From Mucilaginibacter sp. cycad4 (lineage in GTDB: Bacteria > Bacteroidota > Bacteroidia > Sphingobacteriales > Sphingobacteriaceae), in contig NZ_CP139559.1 in NCBI RefSeq assembly GCF_034263275.1, positions 5,704,001 through 5,768,000 of the forward strand: a stretch of DNA of 64,000 nucleotides. The letters run 5' to 3'. This document shows, piece by piece, positions 1-8,033 of this stretch. A program made the position numbers and the translations under genes. A model generated the notes under the pieces. The model ran no database searches. It saw only the letters and a list, made by a program, of their open reading frames with translations, and was not told the DNA's origin. Each line of letters begins with the position of its first letter. Within the stretch, counting starts at the first letter, position 1.

Positions 1-109
1 AATCGGGAAAGCGAATACTTTACAGTATGGTTATATGTTGAAAGTAAAGAAAAGGCCAACCAATCAAAAAATCTCGTATCTCATATCTCACATCTCATAT
101 CTTTACCAA

Positions 110-520
110 ATGAGAATAATGGCATTTGATTATGGCACCAAGCGTATCGGCATAGCAGTTACCGACCCTTTGCAGATCATCGCTACCGGGCTTGATAATA
201 TCCACCCCAATAATATCATCGAGTTTTTAAAAAAATACCTGCAAACTGAACAGGTGGAGCGCTTCATTGTAGGCGAACCAAAGCAGATGGACAATACCCC
301 CTCGCAATCGGCTATTCACGTAAAAGGCTTTGTAAACCTGTTAAAGAAAACATTTCCGGAAGTGCCTATTGAAATGGTTGATGAGCGTTTTACCTCAAAA
401 ATGGCATCGGCAACTATCGCTCAAAGTGGCATGAACAAGAAACACCGGCAAAATAAGGAGTTGGTGGATACGATATCGGCAGTGATATTGTTGCAGAGCT
501 GGATGGAAAGAAAGATTTGA
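110..520 (+). CDS. ruvX: RuvX/YqgF-type Holliday junction resolvase
   Basis: Small RNase H-fold nuclease of the YqgF family, thought to resolve Holliday junctions and/or process pre-16S rRNA. The N-terminus MAFDYGTKRIGIAVTDP carries the first catalytic Asp in the family's D-x-G-x-x-R-x-G motif. VGEP (strand 3 region) and VDERFTS (second acidic site, near residue 92) follow, and the C-terminus has the late acidic residue in LVDTISAVILLQ. The frame is open from 35, but the upstream part is made of TCTCATATCTCA-like repeats and the domain begins at MRIMAFDYG, so I take the ATG at 110 (about 136 aa, the family's usual length). The stop codon lies inside the inverted repeat that begins near 517. 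Confidence 0.9.
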   Translation: MRIMAFDYGTKRIGIAVTDPLQIIATGLDNIHPNNIIEFLKKYLQTEQVERFIVGEPKQMDNTPSQSAIHVKGFVNLLKKTFPEVPIEMVDERFTSKMASATIAQSGMNKKHRQNKELVDTISAVILLQSWMERKI

Positions 521-600
521 ACCATGATGCGCTTGATTAGAGGATTGCCTTGATAGAGGGTTGAACCTTGATTTTCCTGATTAGAGGATTGCGTGATATC
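517..600. repeat. Left inverted-repeat flank of the GxxExxY cassette
   Basis: This AT-rich stretch holds modules of the form TTGAACC-(about 23 nt)-AGGATT, including CCTTGATAGAGGGTTGAACC at about 548-567. The same 20-mer occurs in reverse complement at about 1071-1090. CATGATGCGCTTGATTA here matches, inverted and with mismatches, the segment at 1051-1069. It bounds the broken GxxExxY gene on one side. Confidence 0.6.
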
Positions 601-604
601 TGCT

Positions 605-981
605 TCAAATTAAGAGATTGTTGTTGTGGACACGTTTAAATTGTAAGCTTTTTGATCCGAAGTTTATTAGCAGGCCTATTTCCATTTTATAGGCTTCAAG
701 ATAATTCATGGCTTGTGCTAAGTGTACATCGTCAAGTAATATGATGGCTTTTATTTCTACCATGATCGATCCTTCAACAAAAAAATCTACTCGACGTTTT
801 CCTATGTCAACCCCATCATAATAGATGATCATCTCGAGTTCCTGGGCAAATTTCAAATCAGCTTTTGCTAATTCCAAAGCTAATGCGCGCTGATAAATTA
901 GTTCCTGGAAGCCATTACCCAGGTATTATGCACACGCATAGCGCAACCAATTATCTTCTCGGTTAGTTCTTTATGTTTCAT
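605..981 (-). pseudogene. GxxExxY family protein, frameshifted
   Basis: Reading the minus strand from the ATG at 981 gives MKHKELTEKIIGCAMRVHNT and then a stop. If one base is restored at about 921 (ACC-TGGG read as ACC-CTG-GGT), the frame continues as GNGFQELIYQRALALELAKA into the open frame that ends at 605. The restored part contains the family signature G-F-Q-E-L-I-Y. The rest, with VDFFVEGSIMVEIKA, is the usual conserved core of this small protein (about 125 aa), which has been proposed to be related to PD-(D/E)XK nucleases; its function is unknown. A lost C in a CCC run is the simplest explanation. It could be a true pseudogene or a sequencing error. The gene sits between inverted repeats. 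Confidence 0.75.
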
Positions 982-1050
982 GCTAAGGTTTAAATGAAGT
1001 TAAAAGTATAACATCATTTTTAAATTCCAAGCCCAACATCAGGAAATTCT

Positions 1051-1118
1051 CTGATCAAGCGCGCCATGGTTCAACCCTCTATCAAGGCCATCCTAAAATC
1101 CTAAAAATCAAGGTTCAA
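1051..1118. repeat. Right inverted-repeat flank of the GxxExxY cassette
   Basis: The reverse complement reads TTGAACCTTGATTTTTAGG, then CCTTGATAGAGGGTTGAACC, then a CATGGCGCGCTTGATCAG-like block. These are the same modules as in 517-600, in swapped order. The repeat runs up to the promoter of the following methyltransferase. Confidence 0.6.
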
Positions 1119-1127
1119 ATTTTTGTT

Positions 1128-1135
1128 TATCTTTG
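1128..1135 (+). promoter_or_regulatory. Bacteroidota -7 element TATCTTTG
   Basis: TATCTTTG fits TAnnTTTG and ends 5 nt before the ATG at 1141. This supports that start rather than the upstream in-frame codon at 1123, and implies a very short leader. No clear -33 TTTG is present at the expected distance. Confidence 0.5.
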
Positions 1136-1140
1136 CCGCC

Positions 1141-1779
1141 ATGGATATTCTCCCTAATGCCTTACTGGCTTACTTAGATGACCATTGCGACCCGGAGCCG
1201 GAAGTGCTGCAAAAGCTCAACCGCGAAACGCATATCAAGGTGTTAAAACCTAACATGCTATCGGGACATTACCAGGGCCGTTTGCTTAGTTTTTTGAGCA
1301 AAATGGTGCAGCCTAAGCGCATCCTGGAGATAGGTACCTACACAGGCTACTCGGCTATTTGCCTGGCCGAAGGTTTGGCCGAAGGCGGCATCCTCCACAC
1401 CATTGAAGTTAACCGCGAAATGGAGGAGATCATCACTTCACACCTTAAACTAACAAATGTTGAAAATAAAATAAAGCTGCATTTTGGGCCGGCAGAGGAC
1501 ATTATTGCTGATTTACAGGAAGATGTTTTTGATTTGGTGTTTATAGATGCCGATAAAAAGAATAATTATACTTACTTTGAATTAGTTTTTGACAAAGTCA
1601 GATCCGGAGGATTAATAATAATTGATAACGTTTTGTGGAAAGGAAAGGTGTACGGCGCCGAAAAAGATGCCGATACTGAAGGAATCCGCAAACTAAATGA
1701 CCAGATAGCTGTTGATAGCAGGATAGAAAAATTGATCCTGCCGGTACGCGACGGGCTGCTGGTTATCAGAAAAAAATAA
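1141..1779 (+). CDS. Class I SAM-dependent O-methyltransferase
   Basis: About 212 aa, the size of the caffeoyl-CoA/catechol O-methyltransferase-like family (PF01596). SAM motif I is ILEIGTYTGYSAICLAEGL; the acidic metal-binding region follows in DLVFIDADKKNNY, and GLIIIDNVLWKGKV is the conserved D-N pair of the divalent-metal site. It transfers a methyl group to a hydroxyl of an unknown small molecule, in the cytoplasm. It is followed after 3 nt by a secreted glucosaminidase, so the two may be co-transcribed, but I see no functional link. The start is chosen at the ATG just after a TAnnTTTG element. Confidence 0.9.
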   Translation: MDILPNALLAYLDDHCDPEPEVLQKLNRETHIKVLKPNMLSGHYQGRLLSFLSKMVQPKRILEIGTYTGYSAICLAEGLAEGGILHTIEVNREMEEIITSHLKLTNVENKIKLHFGPAEDIIADLQEDVFDLVFIDADKKNNYTYFELVFDKVRSGGLIIIDNVLWKGKVYGAEKDADTEGIRKLNDQIAVDSRIEKLILPVRDGLLVIRKK

Positions 1780-1782
1780 ATT

Positions 1783-2319
1783 ATGAAGAAAATCTTACTG
1801 ATTACAACACTGTTGATTTCAACATTAGCTGCTTCAGCACAGAAAAATACCTCACAATCTTACATTGAAAAATTCAAAGATGATGCCATTAAGATCATGC
1901 ACGAAACCGGGATTCCGGCAAGCATCGTTTTAGGTGTAGCCATGCACGAATCGGGCTGCGGCAACAGCACCATAGCACAAAACCTTAATAACCAGTTTGG
2001 AGTAAAAGGCGGAGGCAGTGTAGTTTTTATTAAACACAACAAAAAAGTTCGAAGCTCATACAAACGTTACGATTCGGTTTTTGATTCATTCCAGGATTTT
2101 GCCCGCATCATGACCGAACGCAAACAGTTTAGCCACCTGGCCGATGCGCTTACCCACTATGATTACAAAGGCTGGGCAAAGGGCATTCAGCATGCCGGTT
2201 ATGCCAGCAGCCGTAAATGGGCTTCACAGGTTTTGGGCATTATTAACAAGTATAACCTGAATGATCTGGATGAAAACCCTGCAACCCAAACGCAGTTAGC
2301 AGATGCTCAGCAACAATAA
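1783..2319 (+). CDS. Secreted glucosaminidase-domain protein
   Basis: 178 aa. Residues 1-19 form a signal peptide ending near ASA-Q. The rest is one glucosaminidase domain (PF01832, FlgJ/Auto-like), expected to cut N-acetylglucosamine bonds in peptidoglycan in the periplasm. The likely catalytic Glu is E56 in AMHESGCG, followed by NQFGVKG and, near the C-terminus, WAKGIQHAGYASSRKWA, the family's Y-A-S/T motif. There is no LysM domain. It is close in sequence to the next gene, so the pair looks like a tandem duplication with divergence of targeting: this copy is soluble, the next a lipoprotein. Confidence 0.85.
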   Translation: MKKILLITTLLISTLAASAQKNTSQSYIEKFKDDAIKIMHETGIPASIVLGVAMHESGCGNSTIAQNLNNQFGVKGGGSVVFIKHNKKVRSSYKRYDSVFDSFQDFARIMTERKQFSHLADALTHYDYKGWAKGIQHAGYASSRKWASQVLGIINKYNLNDLDENPATQTQLADAQQQ

Positions 2320-2380
2320 TTAAATTTATAAATCTTAATTTGGCCCCTATTTATATGCCTCATAATAAGATTTAAGCCTG

Positions 2381-3217
2381 ATGCGAAAAATTATATACTT
2401 GTTCATTGCTGTAGTATGCTTCAGTTCATGCTCTGCCCGTAAAAAAACCACTACAGTATCAAACCGCGATGCCAAACGCAATAACAGCAATATCCAAAAG
2501 GCAAATAAGGATGCTATTGCCAATTACCGCTCATACAATTCATTAGAGTATATTGACCGTTTTAAGGCCATAGCTATCCAGGAAATGAACCAGTATGGCA
2601 TCCCGGCCAGTATCACCCTGGCGCAGGGCTTATTTGAATCGGGTGCGGGCAATAGTGACCTGGCCAAATACGCCAACAACCACTTCGGCATAAAATGTAC
2701 CAGCGACTGGACCGGCAAAAGTTATTATAAGGATGATGATAACGTGAACGATTGCTTTCGCGTTTATGATAACCCGGAAGATTCCTTCCGTGACCACTCG
2801 GCGTTTTTAAAACGTAAAAATTACGCTAAACTTTTTGAACTGGATAAAAATGATTACGAAGGCTGGGCCTATGGATTGAAAAAGGCAGGCTATGCCACAA
2901 ACCCTAAATATCCGCAGCTGCTGATCAATATCATTGTAAAATATAACCTTGATCAGTATGACCGCCCCGAAGGCGAGATTGCCAAAATTAAACGGGAAGA
3001 CCGTGTGTTATCACAGATCAATGATAGCATTGGCAAACCCGTTCAGGACACCCTTTCCAAAACCCCGCCCGACGATAAGATCTACACCGTAAAACAGGGC
3101 GATACACTATACAACATATCCAAACGTTTTGGAATAACTGTCGACGACCTTAAAGCGTTGAACAGCATGAGCGACAACGGCATAAAAATTGGCCAGAAGC
3201 TTGTAGTTGTTAAGTAG
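2381..3217 (+). CDS. Glucosaminidase-LysM lipoprotein
   Basis: 278 aa. The lipoprotein signal ends in FSSC with the lipidated Cys at 17. The glucosaminidase domain spans roughly residues 55-195, with likely catalytic E86 in LFESGAGNS and GYATNPKYP near its end. A LysM domain occupies about 233-278 (YTVKQGDTLYNISKRFG), giving peptidoglycan binding. The expected role is cell-wall remodelling at the inner face of the outer membrane. It lies 61 nt downstream of its soluble paralogue, probably in the same unit. Confidence 0.9.
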   Translation: MRKIIYLFIAVVCFSSCSARKKTTTVSNRDAKRNNSNIQKANKDAIANYRSYNSLEYIDRFKAIAIQEMNQYGIPASITLAQGLFESGAGNSDLAKYANNHFGIKCTSDWTGKSYYKDDDNVNDCFRVYDNPEDSFRDHSAFLKRKNYAKLFELDKNDYEGWAYGLKKAGYATNPKYPQLLINIIVKYNLDQYDRPEGEIAKIKREDRVLSQINDSIGKPVQDTLSKTPPDDKIYTVKQGDTLYNISKRFGITVDDLKALNSMSDNGIKIGQKLVVVK

Positions 3218-3227
3218 AATCAGAGGT

Positions 3228-3319
3228 AAGACAGCAAGAGCCAAGAATCAAGATAGAAAGAGATCAACTATCTTCGAATTGGTCTTGTATCTTGACTCCT
3301 GATATCTTGGCTCTGTCCT
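3228..3319. repeat. Intergenic inverted repeat (AGAGCCAAGA family)
   Basis: The left arm at 3228-3267 (with AGAGCCAAGA and CAAGATA) pairs imperfectly with the right arm at 3279-3319 (with TATCTTG and TCTTGGCTCTGTC). It could form a long hairpin in the transcript after the LysM gene. It contains no ORF and has no U-run, so it is more like a dispersed repeat than a classic terminator. Confidence 0.5.
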
Positions 3320-3345
3320 CGAAAGGTTAATTGTTGTTAAATTGT

Positions 3346-4155
3346 ATGATCACCCGCCGCGCAACACGTATTTTTGGCTCCTCAATGAAATTGTGGATCC
3401 TTCTGATATGTTTTGCCCTGCCCGCAGCAAAGGTTTTTGCCCAGCAAAAAACTGTTGATGGGGTTGTGTTTGATAAAGACAGCAAAGACCGCATAGCCAA
3501 AGTAAACGTTCAGAATATCACCACCGGCAAATCCATTTACAATACCTTTAAAGGCGAATTTAAAATAGAGGCCCAGCCCGGCGATGTGCTCGTTTTTACA
3601 AAATCAGACCATCATCCCGATACTTTAAAGGTTCAAAATGCGGAATCGCTGGCCATATATATGAAACGCATGGCTATCCAGCTTAAGGAAGTTATTGTGC
3701 GTGATACCCTGCTTAACCCGCAAAAACGGCTGGCAGCAACTAAAAACGATTATACCAGGATCTTCGGGCCGCTTAATAACAAGGACCTGCTGAGCTTTGG
3801 GCCGGGAGGAGCAGGTTTAAGCATTGATGCGCTTTACAATTCCTTGAGCCGCAGCGGCCGCAATGCCGCCCGCCTGCGCGAAACTATTGAAAAAGATTAC
3901 CAGCAAAACGTTATTGATTATCGTTTTAACCGTACCTATATTGGTGCAATAACCAACTTAAAGGATCAGCAGCTTACCGATTTTATGTTACGGTACCGTC
4001 CGGGCTACTATTTGGTGAAAACGGCAAGCGACTATGAATTTATTGCCTCCATTAAAACCAACCTCAACCGTTTTTTGAAATATAAAAAACGGCCGTATTC
4101 CCTTACTCCGCTTGTTACGCCCGATGACAGCAAGAAAGATCTTGGCCGCGAATAA
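3346..4155 (+). CDS. CarboxypepD_reg-like envelope protein
   Basis: About 269 aa from the ATG at 3346. An ATG at 3385 would give the cleaner signal peptide MKLWILLICFALPAAKVFA, so that start is also possible. The mature N-terminus QKTVDGVVFDKDSKDRIAKVNV is a carboxypeptidase regulatory-like β-sandwich (PF13715), as found at the start of TonB-dependent receptors, but here no barrel follows. The remaining 150 residues are of no family I recognise. It is likely periplasmic or outer-membrane associated. The function is unknown. Confidence 0.7.
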   Translation: MITRRATRIFGSSMKLWILLICFALPAAKVFAQQKTVDGVVFDKDSKDRIAKVNVQNITTGKSIYNTFKGEFKIEAQPGDVLVFTKSDHHPDTLKVQNAESLAIYMKRMAIQLKEVIVRDTLLNPQKRLAATKNDYTRIFGPLNNKDLLSFGPGGAGLSIDALYNSLSRSGRNAARLRETIEKDYQQNVIDYRFNRTYIGAITNLKDQQLTDFMLRYRPGYYLVKTASDYEFIASIKTNLNRFLKYKKRPYSLTPLVTPDDSKKDLGRE

Positions 4156-4301
4156 GGCAGATAAACCTTAATACAAGATTCATTTTAATATCCAAAAATT
4201 CCAATATTTTTGTCCGAAAGCCGTTAACGAGACTAAACCCAAGAGCAACATTTTTGTTTATTGTAGGTAAAAAAGGAGATTTTTGCTTTAATTTGTTTAC
4301 T

Positions 4302-5324
4302 ATGTTAAAAACAAAACCGGGATTACTAATACTCGCATTATCAGTCACGTGTGTTTTATCAGTCAAAGCACAAACCGATACCCTGAAAAAAGATAGTGTT
4401 AAAATAGACACTGCGGTACTTAATAAATACCGGATAAATTCCCGCAAAAACGCCATCCCCACCCGTGTTCGCCCCATACAGATCCAGCGCGAAATGGTGC
4501 CCGTAACCATGCTTGATTATAAAGTAAATTACTGGAAAAAGATAATCACCTTTGGCCTGAACTTTAGCCAGTCGGCATTTAGCAGTAATTATGCAGCGGG
4601 TGGCGTAAGTGCGGTAGCATTAGGCTCAAACTTTATTTACCATACCGAATACAACAAGGCCCCGTTCAGTTATGTATCCGAGCTTAACCTTACCTACGGC
4701 GTATCAAAAAACAAAGGGCAGGGCAAACGCAAAACGCAGGACCGGATTTACTTTGATAATAAATTAGCCTCGCAGATTTCAACACACTGGTATTTTTTCG
4801 GTGCTTTAACCTTTGAGTCGCAATTTGATAAGGGCTTTAATTATATTGATAACGGAAACGGAACATTTACGCAGCAATATATCTCCAATTTCATGTCGCC
4901 GGGCTATTTAACCGAATCCGTCGGTTTTGAGTACAAGCCAACCAGTTATTTTGATTTACGTTTAGGTACCGGTACAGCCCGACAAACCTTTGTTTTGGAT
5001 ACTATAATCCATCAAAAACAACAGGATAATTATGGTGTACCAGTTGGCCATACTGTAAAAAACGATCTGGCGTTCCAGGTTGTTGCCCTGTTTGATAAGG
5101 ATATCGCAAAAAACATCCACCTAAATACACGTTACGCGTTATTCATTCCATACGCCCAATCGCCAAAATTTATCACTCACCGTGTGGACTTAGTGCTTAC
5201 TGCCAAGGTTAACAGGCTTATCAGTGCAACAGTTAACGGAACGCTGTTGTATGATAAACATACATCCGACAGTGCGCAGGGTTATGAGGGGATCGGGTTG
5301 GGAATGTTATACCGGTTCCCGTAA
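4302..5324 (+). CDS. DUF3078 family protein (probable outer-membrane barrel)
   Basis: About 340 aa with signal peptide MLKTKPGLLILALSVTCVLSVKA-Q. The core NFSQSAFSSNYAAGGVSAVALG and the many alternating β-strand segments (YVSELNLTYGV, WYFFGALTFESQFD, YFDLRLGTGTARQTF) match the DUF3078 family of Bacteroidota, predicted to be outer-membrane proteins. The upstream in-frame codon at 4254 gives a non-signal-like N-terminus, so the ATG at 4302 is preferred. The function is unknown. Confidence 0.75.
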   Translation: MLKTKPGLLILALSVTCVLSVKAQTDTLKKDSVKIDTAVLNKYRINSRKNAIPTRVRPIQIQREMVPVTMLDYKVNYWKKIITFGLNFSQSAFSSNYAAGGVSAVALGSNFIYHTEYNKAPFSYVSELNLTYGVSKNKGQGKRKTQDRIYFDNKLASQISTHWYFFGALTFESQFDKGFNYIDNGNGTFTQQYISNFMSPGYLTESVGFEYKPTSYFDLRLGTGTARQTFVLDTIIHQKQQDNYGVPVGHTVKNDLAFQVVALFDKDIAKNIHLNTRYALFIPYAQSPKFITHRVDLVLTAKVNRLISATVNGTLLYDKHTSDSAQGYEGIGLGMLYRFP

Positions 5325-5350
5325 TAGATTTAAAAAATATTATAACATTG

Positions 5351-5383
5351 GCAGGCTTCATAAATATGAGGCCTGTTTTTTTT
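5351..5383 (+). terminator. Intrinsic terminator after the DUF3078 gene
   Basis: The hairpin CAGGCTTCAT / ATGAGGCCTG with a short AAAT loop is followed by a run of eight T. Confidence 0.8.
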
Positions 5384-5407
5384 ATATAAACTTAGAATGG
5401 AATACAA

Positions 5408-5561
5408 GTTAATCTGCCAGAGAAATTGCTTTAAAAAGGAGGCTCCGTGGGAGCCAATACATGTGCTCCATTTTTCTACAAACTGCACAAAAATATCCCG
5501 GGCTCGGTAGGCGCCTCCTGCATTATTTTGTTTTTAAAAGCAATTTCCCAGGTTAATCTGC
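5408..5561. mobile_element. MITE-like element with 10-bp direct repeats
   Basis: The 10-mer GTTAATCTGC occurs at 5408-5417 and again at 5552-5561, like a target-site duplication. Just inside lie inverted ends: AGAAATTGCTTTAAAAA on the left and, reverse-complemented, GGAAATTGCTTTTAAAAA on the right. The GGAGGC blocks that follow the ends are also inverted. It has no coding capacity. It fills most of the gap between the DUF3078 gene and ffh; the rest of the gap holds the terminator and the ffh promoter. Confidence 0.6.
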
Positions 5562-5591
5562 TAAGTAATTATTTAATATAGTTCAAAATCA

Positions 5592-5599
5592 TACCTTTG
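5592..5599 (+). promoter_or_regulatory. Bacteroidota -7 element of ffh
   Basis: TACCTTTG fits TAnnTTTG and lies 35 nt before the ffh ATG. The -33 position reads only TTAT, so the match is partial. Confidence 0.5.
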
Positions 5600-5634
5600 T
5601 ATCCTTATAAAAAAGATTAAAGTTTTTTATCATA

Positions 5635-6963
5635 ATGTTTGAAAATCTTTCGGATAAACTCGACAGGGCGTTCAAGGTCCTGAAGGGTCAGGGAACTATT
5701 ACTGAAATAAACGTGGCCGAAACCATGAAGGAGATCCGCAAGGCCCTTCTTGATGCCGACGTTAACTATAAAACAGCCAAAGCATTTACTGATGATGTTA
5801 GGCAAAAAGCGCTTGGTAATAATGTATTAACATCTATTTCGCCGGGCCAGTTGCTTACCAAGCTCATGAACGATGAGCTTACCGAACTGATGGGCGGTAC
5901 CACAGCCGATCTGAGTTTTCCGGCTACACCAACCATCATCCTGATTGCCGGTTTGAACGGTGCGGGTAAAACAACCTTTACCGGTAAGCTTGCCAATTAC
6001 TTAAAAACACAACGCAACAAAAAACCATTACTGGTTGCTGATGATATTTACCGCCCTGCGGCTATCGATCAGCTGGAGGTTTTGGGCCAGCAGATAGGTA
6101 TTCCTGTTTATGCCAACCGCGACTCGAAAGACCCGGTAGCTATTGCCCGCGAAGGGATAGCACAGGCTAAGCAAAACGGGAATAACGTGGTGATCATTGA
6201 CACCGCCGGCCGTTTAGCTATTGACGAAGCGATGATGGTGGAGATTGAGCAGGTAAAAGATGCCGTAAAGCCACATGAGATATTGTTTGTGGTTGACTCC
6301 ATGACCGGCCAGGATGCTGTAAATACTGCTAAAGTGTTCAACGACCGCCTTGACTTTACCGGCGTGGTATTAACCAAGCTGGATGGCGATACCCGTGGTG
6401 GTGCGGCATTATCAATCAAATCGGTTGTTAATAAGCCTATCAAATTTATTGGTACCGGCGAGAAGATGGAAGCGCTTGACGTTTTCCACCCTGATCGTAT
6501 GGCATCAAGGATCCTGGGCATGGGCGATGTGGTATCATTGGTTGAACGCGCCCAGCAGCAGTTTGACGAGAAAGAAGCGGCCGAACTACAAAAGAAGATC
6601 CGCAAAAATAAGTTCGACTTTAACGACTTTTACGGCCAGATCCAGCAGATCAAAAAAATGGGTAACATGAAAGATCTGATGGGCATGATTCCCGGCGTAG
6701 GCAAAATGATGAAGGATGTTGAGGTTGATGATAATGCGTTTAAAGCGATAGAAGCCATTATCCAATCTATGACCCCGTTTGAAAAAGCCAATCCTGAAAC
6801 CATCAATCAAAGCCGCCGTAACCGTATCGCCAAAGGTTCGGGCACCGATTTACAGGAAGTTAACCGCCTCATGAAGCAGTTTGATGATATGAAAAAGGTG
6901 ATGAAGCAAATGAGCAACCCCGCAGCCATGGCCAACATGATGCGCCGGATGCCGAAGATGTAA
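5635..6963 (+). CDS. ffh: Signal recognition particle protein Ffh
   Basis: 442 aa, full length for Ffh. The order is N domain (about 1-90), then the GTPase G domain with G1 GLNGAGKTTFTGKLA, the SRP-specific DDIYRPAAIDQL, G3 IDTAGR and G4 TKLDGDTRGG, and last the Met-rich M domain (about 300-442: KKMGNMKDLMGMIPGVGKMM, ending in PAAMANMMRRMPKM) that binds 4.5S RNA and signal sequences. It directs membrane proteins to the translocon co-translationally. It is monocistronic here, with its own promoter and a strong terminator. Confidence 0.98.
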   Translation: MFENLSDKLDRAFKVLKGQGTITEINVAETMKEIRKALLDADVNYKTAKAFTDDVRQKALGNNVLTSISPGQLLTKLMNDELTELMGGTTADLSFPATPTIILIAGLNGAGKTTFTGKLANYLKTQRNKKPLLVADDIYRPAAIDQLEVLGQQIGIPVYANRDSKDPVAIAREGIAQAKQNGNNVVIIDTAGRLAIDEAMMVEIEQVKDAVKPHEILFVVDSMTGQDAVNTAKVFNDRLDFTGVVLTKLDGDTRGGAALSIKSVVNKPIKFIGTGEKMEALDVFHPDRMASRILGMGDVVSLVERAQQQFDEKEAAELQKKIRKNKFDFNDFYGQIQQIKKMGNMKDLMGMIPGVGKMMKDVEVDDNAFKAIEAIIQSMTPFEKANPETINQSRRNRIAKGSGTDLQEVNRLMKQFDDMKKVMKQMSNPAAMANMMRRMPKM

Positions 6964-6987
6964 TGGCTTAATAAACCAGATAAAAAG

Positions 6988-7021
6988 ACGTCTCTTGCCA
7001 AAAGCAAGGGGCGTTTTTTTT
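6988..7021 (+). terminator. Intrinsic terminator of ffh
   Basis: The 11-bp stem ACGTCTCTTGC / GCAAGGGGCGT (with two G-U pairs in RNA) has a CAAAA-type loop and is followed by nine T. Confidence 0.9.
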
Positions 7022-7208
7022 GCTCCTTTGCTGACGGACAAAATGAACATATGTGTATATTATTATACACAATTTCACACTTTTTGAGGTGATAGGTCAT
7101 TAAAATGTCATTTACTGTGCAATGGCACTTGCTTTGATTTAAGTAGGGAGAACAGATGAGGGTCTGCGCTTAGCATCCCTCTCCTATTAATGAACTAAAA
7201 AACTAATC

Positions 7209-7952
7209 ATGAAAAATTTAATTAAACCCGTTTTGTTGACCGCTGCATTATTTGCTTTTAAAGTTGGTTCGGCCCAGGTTAATCTTGGAGCAACTACCGC
7301 AACGAAAATAGCTACGCGGGTAGCTACACCAACTGTGAATGCTGCATCTATAGCGCAAAAAGCGGTTAACACAACCTCAACCGTAACCAACCAGGCTGCA
7401 ACACAGGCTCAAAATGTAGCAGCGCGGACAGCCGCACAAACCCAGGCTACCACCAACCAGGCCGTAGCAGGCGTTGCCGCAAATGAAGCTGCTAATGTTA
7501 ACAGCAACGTTGCCTCAACCGTAAATGCTACCGCAGGTACAACAGCTGCACAGGTCGGTGTTAGCAGCAATACCTCAGCTGCCGGTACTGTGAATGCAGC
7601 AGGAGTAACAGCAACAGGCGAAAAAGCATTAATCACAACCGAAGGGGCTGCTGCCAGCACTACCGAAAAAGTAAGCAGCAATGCTGCCGCTTTAAGGGCA
7701 GGCGCAACCACAACAGCAGGTAAAACTGCCGTTGCCGCCGGTAATGGCGTAAATACTGTTAGCAAAAATGTAAGTGTGACCTCTTCCGGTAACCTGAACA
7801 GCACAGGTAATGCGGCAGTGGGTCCTAAAAAGCTAAATGCCGGCTTCTCAAATAGCAGCGCCTCAAGTACTGCTGTAAAGGCGGGAAAGAAAAGCGTTAC
7901 TGTTAAAACTTCGGGCAAGGGTTCAGCCAAACTGAGTGCTGCCAAACAGTAA
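7209..7952 (+). CDS. Secreted Ala/Thr/Ser/Asn-rich low-complexity protein
   Basis: 247 aa with signal peptide MKNLIKPVLLTAALFAFKVGSA-Q. The mature chain consists almost wholly of A, T, V, N, S and G, with loosely repeated blocks such as NAASIAQKAVNTTSTV, NVNSNVASTVNATAG and TVNAAGVTATGEKA, and a basic C-terminus (KAGKKSVTVKTSGKGSAK). It has no Cys and almost no aromatic residues. It could be an extended surface or matrix polypeptide. I do not recognise a family. The antisense frame is also open over most of the gene, a side effect of the composition. Confidence 0.65.
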   Translation: MKNLIKPVLLTAALFAFKVGSAQVNLGATTATKIATRVATPTVNAASIAQKAVNTTSTVTNQAATQAQNVAARTAAQTQATTNQAVAGVAANEAANVNSNVASTVNATAGTTAAQVGVSSNTSAAGTVNAAGVTATGEKALITTEGAAASTTEKVSSNAAALRAGATTTAGKTAVAAGNGVNTVSKNVSVTSSGNLNSTGNAAVGPKKLNAGFSNSSASSTAVKAGKKSVTVKTSGKGSAKLSAAKQ

Positions 7953-7975
7953 TAGCATTTAACATACATTAAATC

Positions 7976-7999
7976 AAAAAGGCCGGTACCGGCCTTTTT
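7976..7999. terminator. Bidirectional-type terminator hairpin
   Basis: The near-perfect palindrome AAGGCCGGTACCGGCCTT has A5 before it and T5 after it. It ends the transcript of the Ala/Thr-rich gene. Confidence 0.85.
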
Positions 8000-8033
8000 G
8001 ATTATCCGCACTTTTTTAATCAGCACATTAGCC

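Noticed and set aside
1860..2063. Minus-strand frames across the glucosaminidase genes
   Set aside because: They lie wholly inside well-supported genes and show no motif, so they are shadows.
5224..5412. Frame overlapping the end of the DUF3078 gene
   Set aside because: It runs through the terminator into the repeat element and has no ribosome site.
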